In this document: positions 47,924 through 59,900 of the stretch, one piece after another
Layout of the letters: each line of letters begins with the position of its first letter
Position numbering within the stretch: position 1 is the stretch's first letter
From: Hedera helix
Taxonomy: Eukaryota; Streptophyta; Magnoliopsida; Apiales; Araliaceae
NCBI GenBank assembly: GCA_947179155.2
Contig: OX359281.1
Location: 40,459,467-40,523,466 of the forward strand
DNA length: 64,000 nt
Reading direction: 5' to 3'
Notes under the pieces: model-generated
What the model saw: the letters and a program-made list of their open reading frames with translations, nothing else
Database searches by the model: none
What the model was told of the DNA's origin: nothing
Program-made: the position numbers and the translations under genes

Positions 47924-48275
47924 TTTCTGTTATAAACAAAAATTTACATTATTATACTGGTTTCATCTTCTTCATTTCATTATTTTGTATCTTAGACAAT
48001 GTTTAGCTAAAATACAAGTAATTATTTCAACACGCATATAAACATAAATTCAACTGCATTTATACTCATATGCTAAAACAGGAGTGCGTAGCACTTTACA
48101 TCAAAAGCATACTGCTATAAATACTTCTATCCCAGAGAAGCTATAAAAGATGGGATCTGACATATTCTACAACTTCCTAGAGTTGGGATTTAGTGACATA
48201 TTAACCCTTTAATAAAACAAAAGTTGGGTTCTACTGCATCTATTTACATACGAAATTAGAAAACAACTACTACTA
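47924..48275 (-). other. Spacer between the extra ORF and gag
   Basis: About 350 nt of AT-rich non-coding DNA lies between the stop of the upstream ORF and the gag start. No internal ribosome entry or splice signal can be established by eye. Confidence 0.5.
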
Positions 48276-49133
48276 CTACTGACTGCGCATCCCCCTACGG
48301 ATCGCGTCGTCATACTCCTCATCCCCGATGGCCATCACCACACTCCTGCTGATGGTGTGCATAGACTGGCCCTCCTCAGCTGGGTAGTAGTGCACCCTGC
48401 TCTGAAGCCTACCATATGAAGATCGGTAGACGTAGCTAAGTCTATCCGTCCTCACCCGCTTCTCGCGGACCTCATCCTCTAGCTCAATTATCTGTCCATA
48501 AGCGGCATCCCGCTGTCTCTCCATCTCAATACGGTCCTCTATCGCCTCCTGCCAGTGTGCATGGATGGCGGCCTTCTCTGCCTGAACCTGCTGAACCTTC
48601 AGCTCAGCCTCGGCTAACCTAGTCTCAGCTACTGCTAACTTAGCCTGCAGCTCCACATCCTGATCTACTAGCTGATGTGTCAGCACTGCAAAGTGCTCCA
48701 CCGAATCCTCGTACTCCTGTACCTGATCCTCCAGTCCTACTATCCTCTCCTTCAGCTCTGTGTTCTCGCCAGAGAACTGGTAAGCCGCATCCCTATACTG
48801 ATCCTCCATGTGCTGGTGGGTCAGATTCTGCTCCTCTAGATGCTGGACCCTTGCCTCCAGCCCCTCGTTCCTATCGGTCAGTCCCTCTATGATGTCAGCG
48901 GCAGTGGTGCCCATGCCATCAGCTGACTCCTCCTCCTCAGACTCCTCTGACTCTGCCTCATCCTCACTGTAAGGCCTCATGACTCCGCCCCAGACGGGCT
49001 CCACACGATCCCCCTCCTCAGGATCTGACTCTGGCTCCTCTACGGGTGCAGCCACCAGCGGCTGTGCAGTATCCATATGGATATCAATATAGTCCTCCTC
49101 AGCAGTGCGACTCGACTGTCCGATCTCTGCCAT
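48276..49133 (-). CDS. Extra ORF upstream of gag: acidic coiled-coil protein (285 aa)
   Basis: An intact 285-codon frame begins 245 nt downstream of the 5' LTR and precedes gag. Residues 1-75 are strongly acidic (ESDPEEGDRVEP, SEDEAESEESEEEESADG). Residues about 85-235 form a long predicted coiled coil with heptad-like Leu/Val/Ala spacing (LEARVQHLEEQN, LKERIVGLEDQVQEYED, AKLAVAETRLAEAELKVQQVQ). The C-terminus is short and mixed, ending RRGMRSQ. It is much more GC-rich than surrounding DNA and shares no domain with gag or pol. Additional ORFs are known in several plant gypsy lineages (best known in Ogre/TAT), but I do not recognise this one. It may help assembly, RNA handling or chromatin targeting; that is speculation. 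Confidence 0.85.
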   Translation of the reverse strand: MAEIGQSSRTAEEDYIDIHMDTAQPLVAAPVEEPESDPEEGDRVEPVWGGVMRPYSEDEAESEESEEEESADGMGTTAADIIEGLTDRNEGLEARVQHLEEQNLTHQHMEDQYRDAAYQFSGENTELKERIVGLEDQVQEYEDSVEHFAVLTHQLVDQDVELQAKLAVAETRLAEAELKVQQVQAEKAAIHAHWQEAIEDRIEMERQRDAAYGQIIELEDEVREKRVRTDRLSYVYRSSYGRLQSRVHYYPAEEGQSMHTISRSVVMAIGDEEYDDAIRRGMRSQ

Positions 49134-49362
49134 CCTATAACATAAAACAATAACACACGTTAGTACAGCAATAAAATATATTCATTGATGAAATGAAATG
49201 ATATTTTATCATGTACATCTCGGCTCGATGGATTTTCTCAATCCATCTCCAAAAATACACAACATGATGAATCTCCCCGATTCATCCCCTAACGCACTCG
49301 ATATGAGTTTAATACTAAGGTTATAACTTAGGTTTCGCAAATCCTAACGTTTCTAACCTACG

Positions 49363-49374
49363 GCTCTGATACCA
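49363..49374 (-). other. gypsy primer-binding site
   Basis: Sense-strand TGGTATCAGAGC, matching plant initiator tRNA-Met, starts three bases after the 5' LTR end. Confidence 0.9.
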
Positions 49375-49377
49375 ACC

Positions 49378-52300
49378 TGTGACGACCCCAAATCCGGGTT
49401 CCATAACCTCGAGTTTGGTTCTCACTATTCAACACATTACTAACAATTAAATACATACATTGCATTTAAATATCGCGGAATAATACATATTGGTTCCCTT
49501 ACAAAAAGGTTACAATACCAGGGTCTATTAACCTTAACATAAACAGTTCCTATCATAAGGAATTACAAAAGGTTTAACAACAGTAAACACAAATTTAAAC
49601 ATCTAATTAGCATGCATAAACTAACTTAAGCTCTGGCCTTTCCTTTTCCCTTATCCTTCTTTGAGCAATCAGGATTATCTGAAAAATGGTTCATGATATA
49701 GCAAGAATGAGCAACTAGTTTGCTCAGCAAGTTTAGAACAATCATATAGATTTAATATATCATGAATGAATGGAAAATATCAACAATGATTCAACAATAG
49801 ATATAACAATTGTGAATGAAACAGGATTCAAATTTTAATAAACAGAATATTTGAATCTTAAAATGATGAGTGGTCACTAAGGACCCTGAACTAACTAGGG
49901 TATAATAGAGTTTCCTCTGACCCTTTGAGTTGTTTGGTTTTCAAGGGGATCAGCCTATTCAACCCGCTGTATATGCATTACATTTAGTTACTGGCGCCCA
50001 AAGTCGGTTTCCCGACACAAAATCCCCTAATTTAGGGTTGTTCAATTCTCAGACTTAATATAAGAAAATCCGCACCCAACAATGGTTTGGATAAGCTTTT
50101 AAAAGTATTCAAGTTATTGAATTTAGAAACGCAATGTCTAGCTGAACTATTAGCTTCAGACATTTTTAATACAGTTCATGAATCAAGAACTAACAAGCTT
50201 CAAATGCACTAAGTGCAATTTTATAAACAATATGGATGTGGAATAATTTTAAATAATTAAACCACTTCAAGCTTTAACAATAAATACAAGTATGGAAACT
50301 TGTTCAACGATAATAATTGAGTAGGGTTAGAGAACTTGCCTTTTTGCTCAGCTACAATAATTGTCTAGCTTTAACTAACTTGCTTTGAAAGACCTAACAT
50401 TAATAAAGTCGGTCTAATAATTAGTACGACGTATTTGCATAATTATACGCTTAATAACGAACTTATTTACCACATAAGTACTAACACATAAATTACATTA
50501 GTCAAAACAATATTATTAACCTTATAGACACTTAATCATTTTAGGTTAATAATTTAATAAGTTAGAAAATATTTTTCTTAAGTGTTGGACACTTATTAAA
50601 CCCTTAAACAACTTATTATAATTGTTTAATTAAATCATAATTAAATTAAATTTATTTTATTAACTCAATCTCTATTTAATTACTATTTAATATTGATTAA
50701 ATAGAAATTAATTAATTAACTCTACTTATTATTAAAAATAAATAATAACTAATTGTACTTACTTATTATTTAATTATAATTATATAATAAATAATTATTA
50801 ACTTAGTTTTAACCTTCTTCAATTTAATGTTAATCAACCAATAATTAACTAAGTAATTAACCTTACTTATTATTTAATTAAGAAAATTAAATAATAGTTT
50901 ACTAATCTTAATCCTCTTTAATTATTATTTAATGTCAATTAAATAATAATTAATTATTTAATTAATTTTAATTATTATTTAAGGTTAAATAATAATCAAA
51001 TCATTCTTATTTATTATTTTAATTAAATAATAAATTATTACTCTAATAACTTAATTTCCATTAATCGTTATTTAATGTTAATTAAATAATAATTAATTAC
51101 TTAATTATCCTTATTTATTATTTACTAATATTTAAATAATAAATAATTAATTTATAAATTTTATCTCTCTTTAATTATTATTTAATAGGCATTAAATAAT
51201 AATTGCTAATTTATCATCTTTATTTATTATTAACATTTAAAATAATAAATAAATAATAATTTATTTAACTTAACCATGGTTTAGCTAACTAGATTAATAT
51301 TTAAAATATTTAAATATTAAACTTAATGAAAAATATCCTCCCCAATATTATTTTTGTATTATTATTATTTTTGTTATAATTTTAATTTAGTTTTTAAATA
51401 TTTAAATTAATTAAAATTAACCCGAATGGCATTTTCGTAATTAAGTTAAAAAAACCGGACCGATGGCATTTCCGTAATTAATTCGAAAACTGAACCAAGG
51501 GCAGAATGGTAATTCTGCCGAAAAAAAACACGGAGGGGCAAAATGATAATTTCCCCGAATTTTTCCTTCCGCGCATGGCGCGCGTTTCAGATTATACGGC
51601 CCAAAACGACGCCGTTTTTGGAAACGCGGATACGGCTTCCGCGCGTACGCGCGGCGTAATTTTTTTTCTGAGGCAAAACGACGCCGTTTTGTCTCCGCGT
51701 CCGACTGTGCACAGTGGTCCGCGCATTGCGCGGAAAACTTTAATTTTTTTTTTTTTTTTCTTTCACAGAATGTGAACAGTTCCGGCTATACACACTTTAA
51801 TTAAAATTATACCTTCAATAAATCTTTAACTCTTCAATAAAAATCCAAAAAAATTACCAATCACCTTATATTAATTTATAACATGAAAAAATAATTTTTT
51901 CATGATTTAATATCAATATTTTTTTATAAAAAATTTTACATCACATAAACTACCATAAATCATATCTTTTTGTGTATAACTCCATTTTAAGTGATTCAAA
52001 CTTTGTTTTTCTCATGATTTAATGTTCTATAATATTAGAACATCAAACCTAAGCTTTACAAAAATATTTTTGGTAATATATTTCAAAACTTGTTTACACA
52101 CTACTAAATACATATTTTAGCATATAAAATATACCAAAATACAAACCAAGCATATTAAACTCAAGCATGGCATAAATATTACAACTACACATTAATAACT
52201 ATATTAACATGTTTATACAAACATGATGATTTATTTAATTTAAAAATAAAACTTAGATTTAGAATAACCATTACCTTGATTTAATGACTATCTTTCTTTT

Positions 52301-52627
52301 TCTTCCAAAGTAGGTGATGAGGTTTGAAGGCATGAACCAAGACTCCTTCTCTTCTCTTAGTATTTTGCTCTCAAATTTTCTCACCCTCTCAAATGTTCTC
52401 TAGCTCTCTCTTTTGTTTGAAAATAAAAGATGAGAAATGACTTTCAAAACTACCAAATTGTAAGTATACTTGCAAATATGATAGATACATAATATATCTA
52501 ATAATTTTAGCCCATCATGCACCTATTGGATACTTACACAAGTTAGCCACATTAGGTGAAAAGAAGCATGGTGCATGTACTACAAAAAGAAAACAAGCAA
52601 CCTTTTTATTAATTAAATGAAAAATCA

Positions 52628-52658
<31 letters not shown>

Positions 52659-53345
52659 TTACACTCTCTCTCCTCCTTCTAGCATGCTCTCGGCTGAATC
52701 TTCTTCCTTTGTCCCAATTTGATTGTCACTTTTCATTTTCTTTAATAATTATTAGTTAATTTAAGTATTTTCCAAGTGGGCCAATCATTGGGCTTTAATT
52801 TAAAATACCAATTGGGCTTCTATTAAATTGTTTGGGCTACTAAATTGTCAAATTTTATTATTCCCCACTTGGGCTACTAATTGACCCATGTTGGGCTAAT
52901 TTAATAATTTATACATTAATTATTCAATCCATGATTAAATAAATAATTACCTTGAATAAATAATTAAATATTCTAACCCATAAGTATTAAATTACCAAAT
53001 GGACTAATAAATATTATTATTAACATTTCACATTATTTACATTAATTAATAATCATATTAATTAATTTATTATATTTAATTCACTCATTATATTCAATTT
53101 AATTGAATATTTAATTAATAGGAAACTTATCAATTATTTTGATATTAAAACTTTAGGTGTTTTGTACACTAATTTAATAACATATTAGTGACCCCCTTTA
53201 ATTAATTTTAGTAATTAATTACATAATTATTTAATCACATAATTAATTAATCACATAAAAAGATTTAAATAATCTCATAAAACTAACTCGTTGGAAATTA
53301 AATTAATATTTTAATTAATAAAAATGTGGAAATTCTAGGACATTA
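49378..53345 (-). repeat. gypsy 5' LTR (interrupted two bases before its end)
   Basis: Starts TGTGACGACCCCAAATCC; the copy at 39376 lacks the first two bases. It runs to GGACATTA at 53345, and its terminal CA is found at 63892-63893 after the nested array. It carries the same palindrome chain (about 50640-51265) and the two AAAACGACGCCGTTTT motifs (51603-51618 and 51675-51690). Promoter and poly(A) functions of the element should lie here; I did not locate a convincing TATA box. Confidence 0.93.
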
Positions 53346-53920
53346 TGTGACGCCCCCAAATCTAGGCCTACACAGCCCAAACTTGAGTTGTCAAAAGACT
53401 ACAACAAAATTATTACAACAAAGCACAACGTACAACAATACAGTGTATAATAATAATACACAACTAAGTCTTCACTATTATTGTCATACTATTTTACAAC
53501 ACGTGAAGACTACGACAGCTATTCCTCGGACTCTCACTCCATCCCCCGGCTAGACCCCGTTATGTTTTCATCTCCTGTTGAAAAACAATGGAACAAAAGA
53601 AAGGGTGAGCTCAAATAGCCCAGTAAGAAATATCATGACTAAGATAATGACGAATAAATTATCATTAGCCTTCAACAGTTGAGTTCTTGATAGAATACAA
53701 TAGACTACAAGGTTTATATCAAAAACTGCAGTTAAATTCTTAAACAACGTTCAGATCAATAATAGCAGCGGAATGAGCAATCTATTAGAAGAATAATGCA
53801 GACTATAATGTCCACTCGCTTCTCTTTTTTTGTAAAAATATCATCAACTTTTATCATCTGAAATACCATTAGTCACGATAATAAAAATTCACAGTTCCTG
53901 ATCATAATCATGCAGATCAA

Positions 53921-54145
53921 CAGTTCATATTTGCACTACGGGCCAAAGACATTTAATATAACACCAACGGTCATGATTATACCAGATTCAGCCTTTGGTA
54001 ATAATCATACCAATCAACAGTTCATCTTTGCACTACGGGCCAAAGATATTCAATAAAGCACCAACGGTCATGATTATACCAGATTCAGCCTTTGGTCATA
54101 ATCATACCAACCAACAGTTCATCTTTGCACTACGGGCCAAAGAGA
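53921..54145. repeat. 97-bp direct repeats in array LTR 1
   Basis: Copies start at 53921, 54018 and 54115 (the third partial), each with CAGTTCAT(A/C)TTTGCAC and CTACGGGCCAAAGA. The same set recurs in LTR 2 (from 57505) and LTR 3 (from 61118). Confidence 0.93.
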
Positions 54146-54959
54146 ACATTCACCACGTGCCATAAAAGACACCGAACAGATGTATCGCCTTTAACCTAGT
54201 ATATCGCCTTTAACCTATCATCTGTTCAACAATTATATCACATCTGTGCCCCCGGCCACAGATATTCACAACAGCTTGATTCTTGATGATTAATACAAAT
54301 AACAGTGATACAAATGATGAACAGAAGAACAGGATAAACAATAAGTATCAGAAGTTTACTTTGTGCAGATTCAAATAATGTCCAAATTGCCAACATGATG
54401 TGGAGTGAAATTTAAAAATGATATTCAAGATCCACAGTTCAGAATAACGGTTACAGTTCAATAGAAAGGTTCACGTAAATAGGAAGGTTCAGTTGAAATA
54501 ATGAAGTTCAACTATTATGGAACATATAATATTTTCAGGAATTATAGAAGCAATAGTTCCATAATAAGTTTCGATTTAGGAGTATGAAAGAAAATAATAT
54601 CCCTTACCGTAGCAGGTTTGATTAACAAACGGTGAAGGAAATTAATATCCCTTACCATAGTAAGTTTGAATAATGGAAGATGAAAAAGATGGTATCCCTT
54701 ATGAGTATAAAGGAAAATGATATCACTTACGAATATGGAATAAAAGTGTCATGTGATAATTCGTGTAGACAAATTATTTCCACACGAGACAAATAAAAAG
54801 GGTTATTCACCAACAGGCGGTAAACCGCGCCGTAAGGTTATTCCCACAATTTAATACATGGAAATAAATGGCACAAGAAAGAAACGATATTATTTTTGAG
54901 AATCAAAGAATGATAATCCCTTCAAGTAAGAAAGAAAATAATATCTATTTATGATGATG

Positions 54960-55105
54960 AAAAGAATGATACCCCTTACCGTAATAAATTTAAGAGTGTG
55001 AAAAGAATGATATTCCTTACCGTAATAAATTTAAGAGTGTGAAAAGAATGATATTCCTTACCGTAATAAATTTAAGAGTGTGAAAAGAATGATATTCCTT
55101 ACCGT
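54960..55105. repeat. 41-bp minisatellite in array LTR 1
   Basis: The unit AAAAGAATGATATTCCTTAC...AAGAGTGTG repeats with almost no variation. The same block is at about 58544-58730 and 62156-62345, with one more unit each. Each unit holds CTTACCGTA(A/G)TAA, a short imperfect inverted repeat. Older, degenerate units extend on both sides. Confidence 0.93.
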
Positions 55106-56643
55106 AGTAAGTTTAAATAATAGAAGATGAAAGAATATGATATTCCTTACCACAGTAAATTTAAGAGTTTGAAATGAATGGTATTCCTTACTGTAGTAAG
55201 TTTAAGAGTATGAAAGAAAATGAAATTCCTTACCTTAACACGTGACTGGATATTGATTTAAATGAGGTTGATCAACCTATATATTTTTAATAAAATTAGT
55301 AATTACCACATATAAATTTCAAGGTGTATAATAATTCATATATTATGAACTATCAAAATTATATATATTTAACATAATTTTTGTAGTATAATATAACTAC
55401 TTTAAAATAGTTTTTAAAATAATATTTCAAAATAAATCTTCCAACGAAAGCTTTTAAAAATGAATCTTCTTAAAGAAGAGTCTTCTAAAGGAAGATTTAT
55501 GAATACCGTGAAAAATAGGAATTTATGAAATTACTACTCTTTAATAAAAGACTTACTTGAAAATTTTCTGCACTCCTTTTGGCTTTCAAACACTCAAAAT
55601 AAGCTTACTATTCTCAGAGAAAACTCATAAAATTCTTATAGAAAAATTTTATGTTTTAGGTGTGATTTTTCTATTCAGCTGAGCAAGCTATTTATAGGAG
55701 AAAAGAGGCTACTATGCGCGGTAGGTGAACAGAAAAAAATTCAGCAGAGGCTGCTGCGCAGCCTCCACCAACTCTCAGCAACCAAAATCACATTTCTCAC
55801 ATTTCATGTGGGCCCCACAGTGGGTCCCACATGTTTCTTACTATTCACTTACTATTCACGTTACTATTCACGTCACTATTCACGTTACTATTTCAAATAG
55901 TAAAATTAATTATTTTATTTATTTATTTATTTATTTATTCTTCCTATGAGTCCAACATATAAAATAATGTTACCATAATAATGTAAGAAACACGTTACAT
56001 ATTTTTATTAATTTAATAATATAAATTACAGTATATTTGCTACTGTGACAATTATTAGATTCAATAATTTTAAACTACAGTGCACCAACAATTATTGACT
56101 CGATGATATGAAATACAGTGTAATGACAATTATTGAATCAATAATGCAAAATACTGTGTAGCAACAATAATTGAATTGATAATATAAAATATTATGCAGT
56201 GACAATTATTGATGAAATGATGCGTAACAGTTACGGTGTCAATAATACGAGACACTGTGCAATACCGCGTGCTACTGTAGAGTACCGTGTGCTACAGAAA
56301 ATACCATAAATTACCGTATGCTACTATTCTTTTATCACCGGTATTTTAACAGTTAACACCGTTGACTATTTTTATTTAAAAATGTTACTTCTGTCGTTTT
56401 CTATATCCGACAAATATTCCGTTGTGGGGTCCACCAATAATTAGTTATTTCGGCGCCGTCGTACGACTCGAATATTCCCCGACAAAACGAATATTCCCCG
56501 ACAAAGCGAATATTGTCCGACAAAATAAAATTTACACATAACATCCTTAACTTTCAATTTCGTTAATTTAACCACTTACTGTTTCAGGAAAAAAAATATA
56601 TATGAAGAAAAATTAAATTTTATATTTCATAAAATTCGGGGTC

Positions 56644-56730
56644 TTACAACCTCCCCTCCTTATGAAATTTCGTCCCCGAAATTGACGTACCGGGCATTTC
56701 AAAGTTATCCTCCTGATTTCCAGATGCCAT
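56644..56730 (-). pseudogene. 28-codon residual ORF, likely leftover start and end of gag-pol
   Basis: The frame opens MASGNQEDNFEMPGT and ends KFHKEGRL with the TAA inside the LTR. The C-terminal part lies over the polypurine tract, where gypsy pol genes commonly end in a GGRL-like sequence. It looks like the first and last codons of a lost polyprotein fused by a large deletion. An identical copy lies at 60257-60343. Confidence 0.4.
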
Positions 56731-56929
56731 ACTAAACTGTGGTCACAAAATAAATGTTAGTTCAAATAAACTGACTCATCACTTCATGTCCCTATATTCA
56801 AATCAACTTATTAGATAATAAAATCTAATTTAGGTAGGACACACTAGTGATTGATTCTATTCGTCTCTCCCCTCCTAGTTCTACCCCAGATCTCCATTAA
56901 AGACCATATCCCTAAGCTCTGATGCCAAC
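56649..56929 (-). other. Array interior 1 (281 bp) with PPT and PBS
   Basis: On the sense strand the interior ends with a purine tract AAGGAGGGGAGG before the LTR and begins with TGGCATCAGAGCTTAGGG, a primer-binding site one base different from the initiator-tRNA-Met complement. Its only notable frame is a 28-codon ORF at 56644-56730. Confidence 0.85.
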
Positions 56930-59900
56930 TGTGACGCCCCCAAATCTAGGCCTACACAGCCCAAACTTGAGTTGTCAAAAGACTACAACAAAATTATTAC
57001 AACAAAGCACAACGTACAACAATACAGTGTATAATAATAATACACAACTAAGTCTTCACTATTATTGTCATACTATTTTACAACACGTGAAGACTACGAC
57101 AGCTATTCCTCGGACTCTCACTCCATCCCCCGGCTAGACCCCGTTATGTTTTCATCTCCTGTTGAAAAACAATGGAACAAAAGAAAGGGTGAGCTCAAAT
57201 AGCCCAGTAAGAAATATCATGACTAAGATAATGACGAATAAATTATCATTAGCCTTCAACAGTTGAGTTCTTGATAGAATACAATAGACTACAAGGTTTA
57301 TATCAAAAACTGCAGTTAAATTCTTAAACAACGTTCAGATCAATAATAGCAGCGGAATGAGCAATCTATTAGAAGAATAATGCAGACTATAATGTCCACT
57401 CGCTTCTCTTTTTTTGTAAAAATATCATCAACTTTTATCATCTGAAATACCATTAGTCACGATAATAAAAATTCACAGTTCCTGATCATAATCATGCAGA
57501 TCAACAGTTCATATTTGCACTACGGGCCAAAGACATTTAATATAACACCAACGGTCATGATTATACCAGATTCAGCCTTTGGTAATAATCATACCAATCA
57601 ACAGTTCATCTTTGCACTACGGGCCAAAGATATTCAATAAAGCACCAACGGTCATGATTATACCAGATTCAGCCTTTGGTCATAATCATACCAACCAACA
57701 GTTCATCTTTGCACTACGGGCCAAAGAGAACATTCACCACGTGCCATAAAAGACACCGAACAGATGTATCGCCTTTAACCTAGTATATCGCCTTTAACCT
57801 ATCATCTGTTCAACAATTATATCACATCTGTGCCCCCGGCCACAGATATTCACAACAGCTTGATTCTTGATGATTAATACAAATAACAGTGATACAAATG
57901 ATGAACAGAAGAACAGGATAAACAATAAGTATCAGAAGTTTACTTTGTGCAGATTCAAATAATGTCCAAATTGCCAACATGATGTGGAGTGAAATTTAAA
58001 AATGATATTCAAGATCCACAGTTCAGAATAACGGTTACAGTTCAATAGAAAGGTTCACGTAAATAGGAAGGTTCAGTTGAAATAATGAAGTTCAACTATT
58101 ATGGAACATATAATATTTTCAGGAATTATAGAAGCAATAGTTCCATAATAAGTTTCGATTTAGGAGTATGAAAGAAAATAATATCCCTTACCGTAGCAGG
58201 TTTGATTAACAAACGGTGAAGGAAATTAATATCCCTTACCATAGTAAGTTTGAATAATGGAAGATGAAAAAGATGGTATCCCTTATGAGTATAAAGGAAA
58301 ATGATATCACTTACGAATATGGAATAAAAGTGTCATGTGATAATTCGTGTAGACAAATTATTTCCACACGAGACAAATAAAAAGGGTTATTCACCAACAG
58401 GCGGTAAACCGCGCCGTAAGGTTATTCCCACAATTTAATACATGGAAATAAATGGCACAAGAAAGAAACGATATTATTTTTGAGAATCAAAGAATGATAA
58501 TCCCTTCAAGTAAGAAAGAAAATAATATCTATTTATGATGATGAAAAGAATGATACCCCTTACCGTAATAAATTTAAGAGTGTGAAAAGAATGATATTCC
58601 TTACCGTAATAAATTTAAGAGTGTGAAAAGAATGATATTCCTTACCGTAATAAATTTAAGAGTGTGAAAAGAATGATATTCCTTACCGTAATAAATTTAA
58701 GAGTGTGAAAAGAATGATATTCCTTACCGTAGTAAGTTTAAATAATAGAAGATGAAAGAATATGATATTCCTTACCACAGTAAATTTAAGAGTTTGAAAT
58801 GAATGGTATTCCTTACTGTAGTAAGTTTAAGAGTATGAAAGAAAATGAAATTCCTTACCTTAACACGTGACTGGATATTGATTTAAATGAGGTTGATCAA
58901 CCTATATATTTTTAATAAAATTAGTAATTACCACATATAAATTTCAAGGTGTATAATAATTCATATATTATGAACTATCAAAATTATATATATTTAACAT
59001 AATTTTTGTAGTATAATATAACTACTTTAAAATAGTTTTTAAAATAATATTTCAAAATAAATCTTCCAAAGAAAGCTTTTAAAAATGAATCTTCTTAAAG
59101 AAGAGTCTTCTAAAGGAAGATTTATGAATACCGTGAAAAATAGGAATTTATGAAATTACTACTCTTTAATAAAAGACTTACTTGAAAATTTTCTGCACTC
59201 CTTTTGGCTTTCAAACACTCAAAATAAGCTTACTATTCTCAGAGAAAACTCATAAAATTCTTATAGAAAAATTTTATGTTTTAGGTGTGATTTTTCTATT
59301 CAGCTGAGCAAGCTATTTATAGGAGAAAAGAGGCTACTATGCGCGGTAGGTGAACAGAAAAAAATTCAGCAGAGGCTGCTGCGCAGCCTCCACCAACTCT
59401 CAGCAACCAAAATCACATTTCTCACATTTCATGTGGGCCCCACAGTGGGTCCCACATGTTTCTTACTATTCACTTACTATTCACGTCACTATTCACGTTA
59501 CTATTTCAAATAGTAAAATTAATTATTTTATTTATTTATTTATTTATTTATTCTTCCTATGAGTCCAACATATAAAATAATGTTACCATAATAATGTAAG
59601 AAACACGTTACATATTTTTATTAATTTAATAATATAAATTACAGTATATTTGCTACTGTGACAATTATTAGATTCAATAATTTTAAACTACAGTGCACCA
59701 ACAATTATTGACTCGATGATATGAAATACAGTGTAATGACAATTATTGAATCAATAATGCAAAATACTGTGTAGCAACAATAATTGAATTGATAATATAA
59801 AATATTATGCAGTGACAATTATTGATGAAATGATGCGTAACAGTTACGGTGTCAATAATACGAGACACTGTGCAATATCGCGTGCTACTGTAGAGTACCG

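Larger units (their letters stand above)
53346..56648 (-). repeat. Array LTR copy 1 (3303 bp)
   Basis: A non-coding LTR. It contains 97-bp direct repeats (from 53921), a degenerate ~41-bp minisatellite (about 54575-55240), a GC-rich hairpin at 55747-55765, a near-palindrome at 55805-55833, a TTTA run (about 55908-55939) and degenerate AATTATTGA-type repeats (about 56045-56230). It lacks one 41-bp unit present in the other two copies. Confidence 0.93.

Noticed and set aside
54960..55105. CRISPR-like appearance of regularly spaced 41-bp repeats
   Set aside because: The units abut without unique spacers, and the setting is a plant LTR; it is a minisatellite.
55725..55949. 74-codon ORF repeated at 59350 and 62963, and another at 53326, 56922 and 60535
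   Set aside because: These are chance frames in array LTRs. They have tandem-repeat or TTTA-derived tails and lie antisense to the element.
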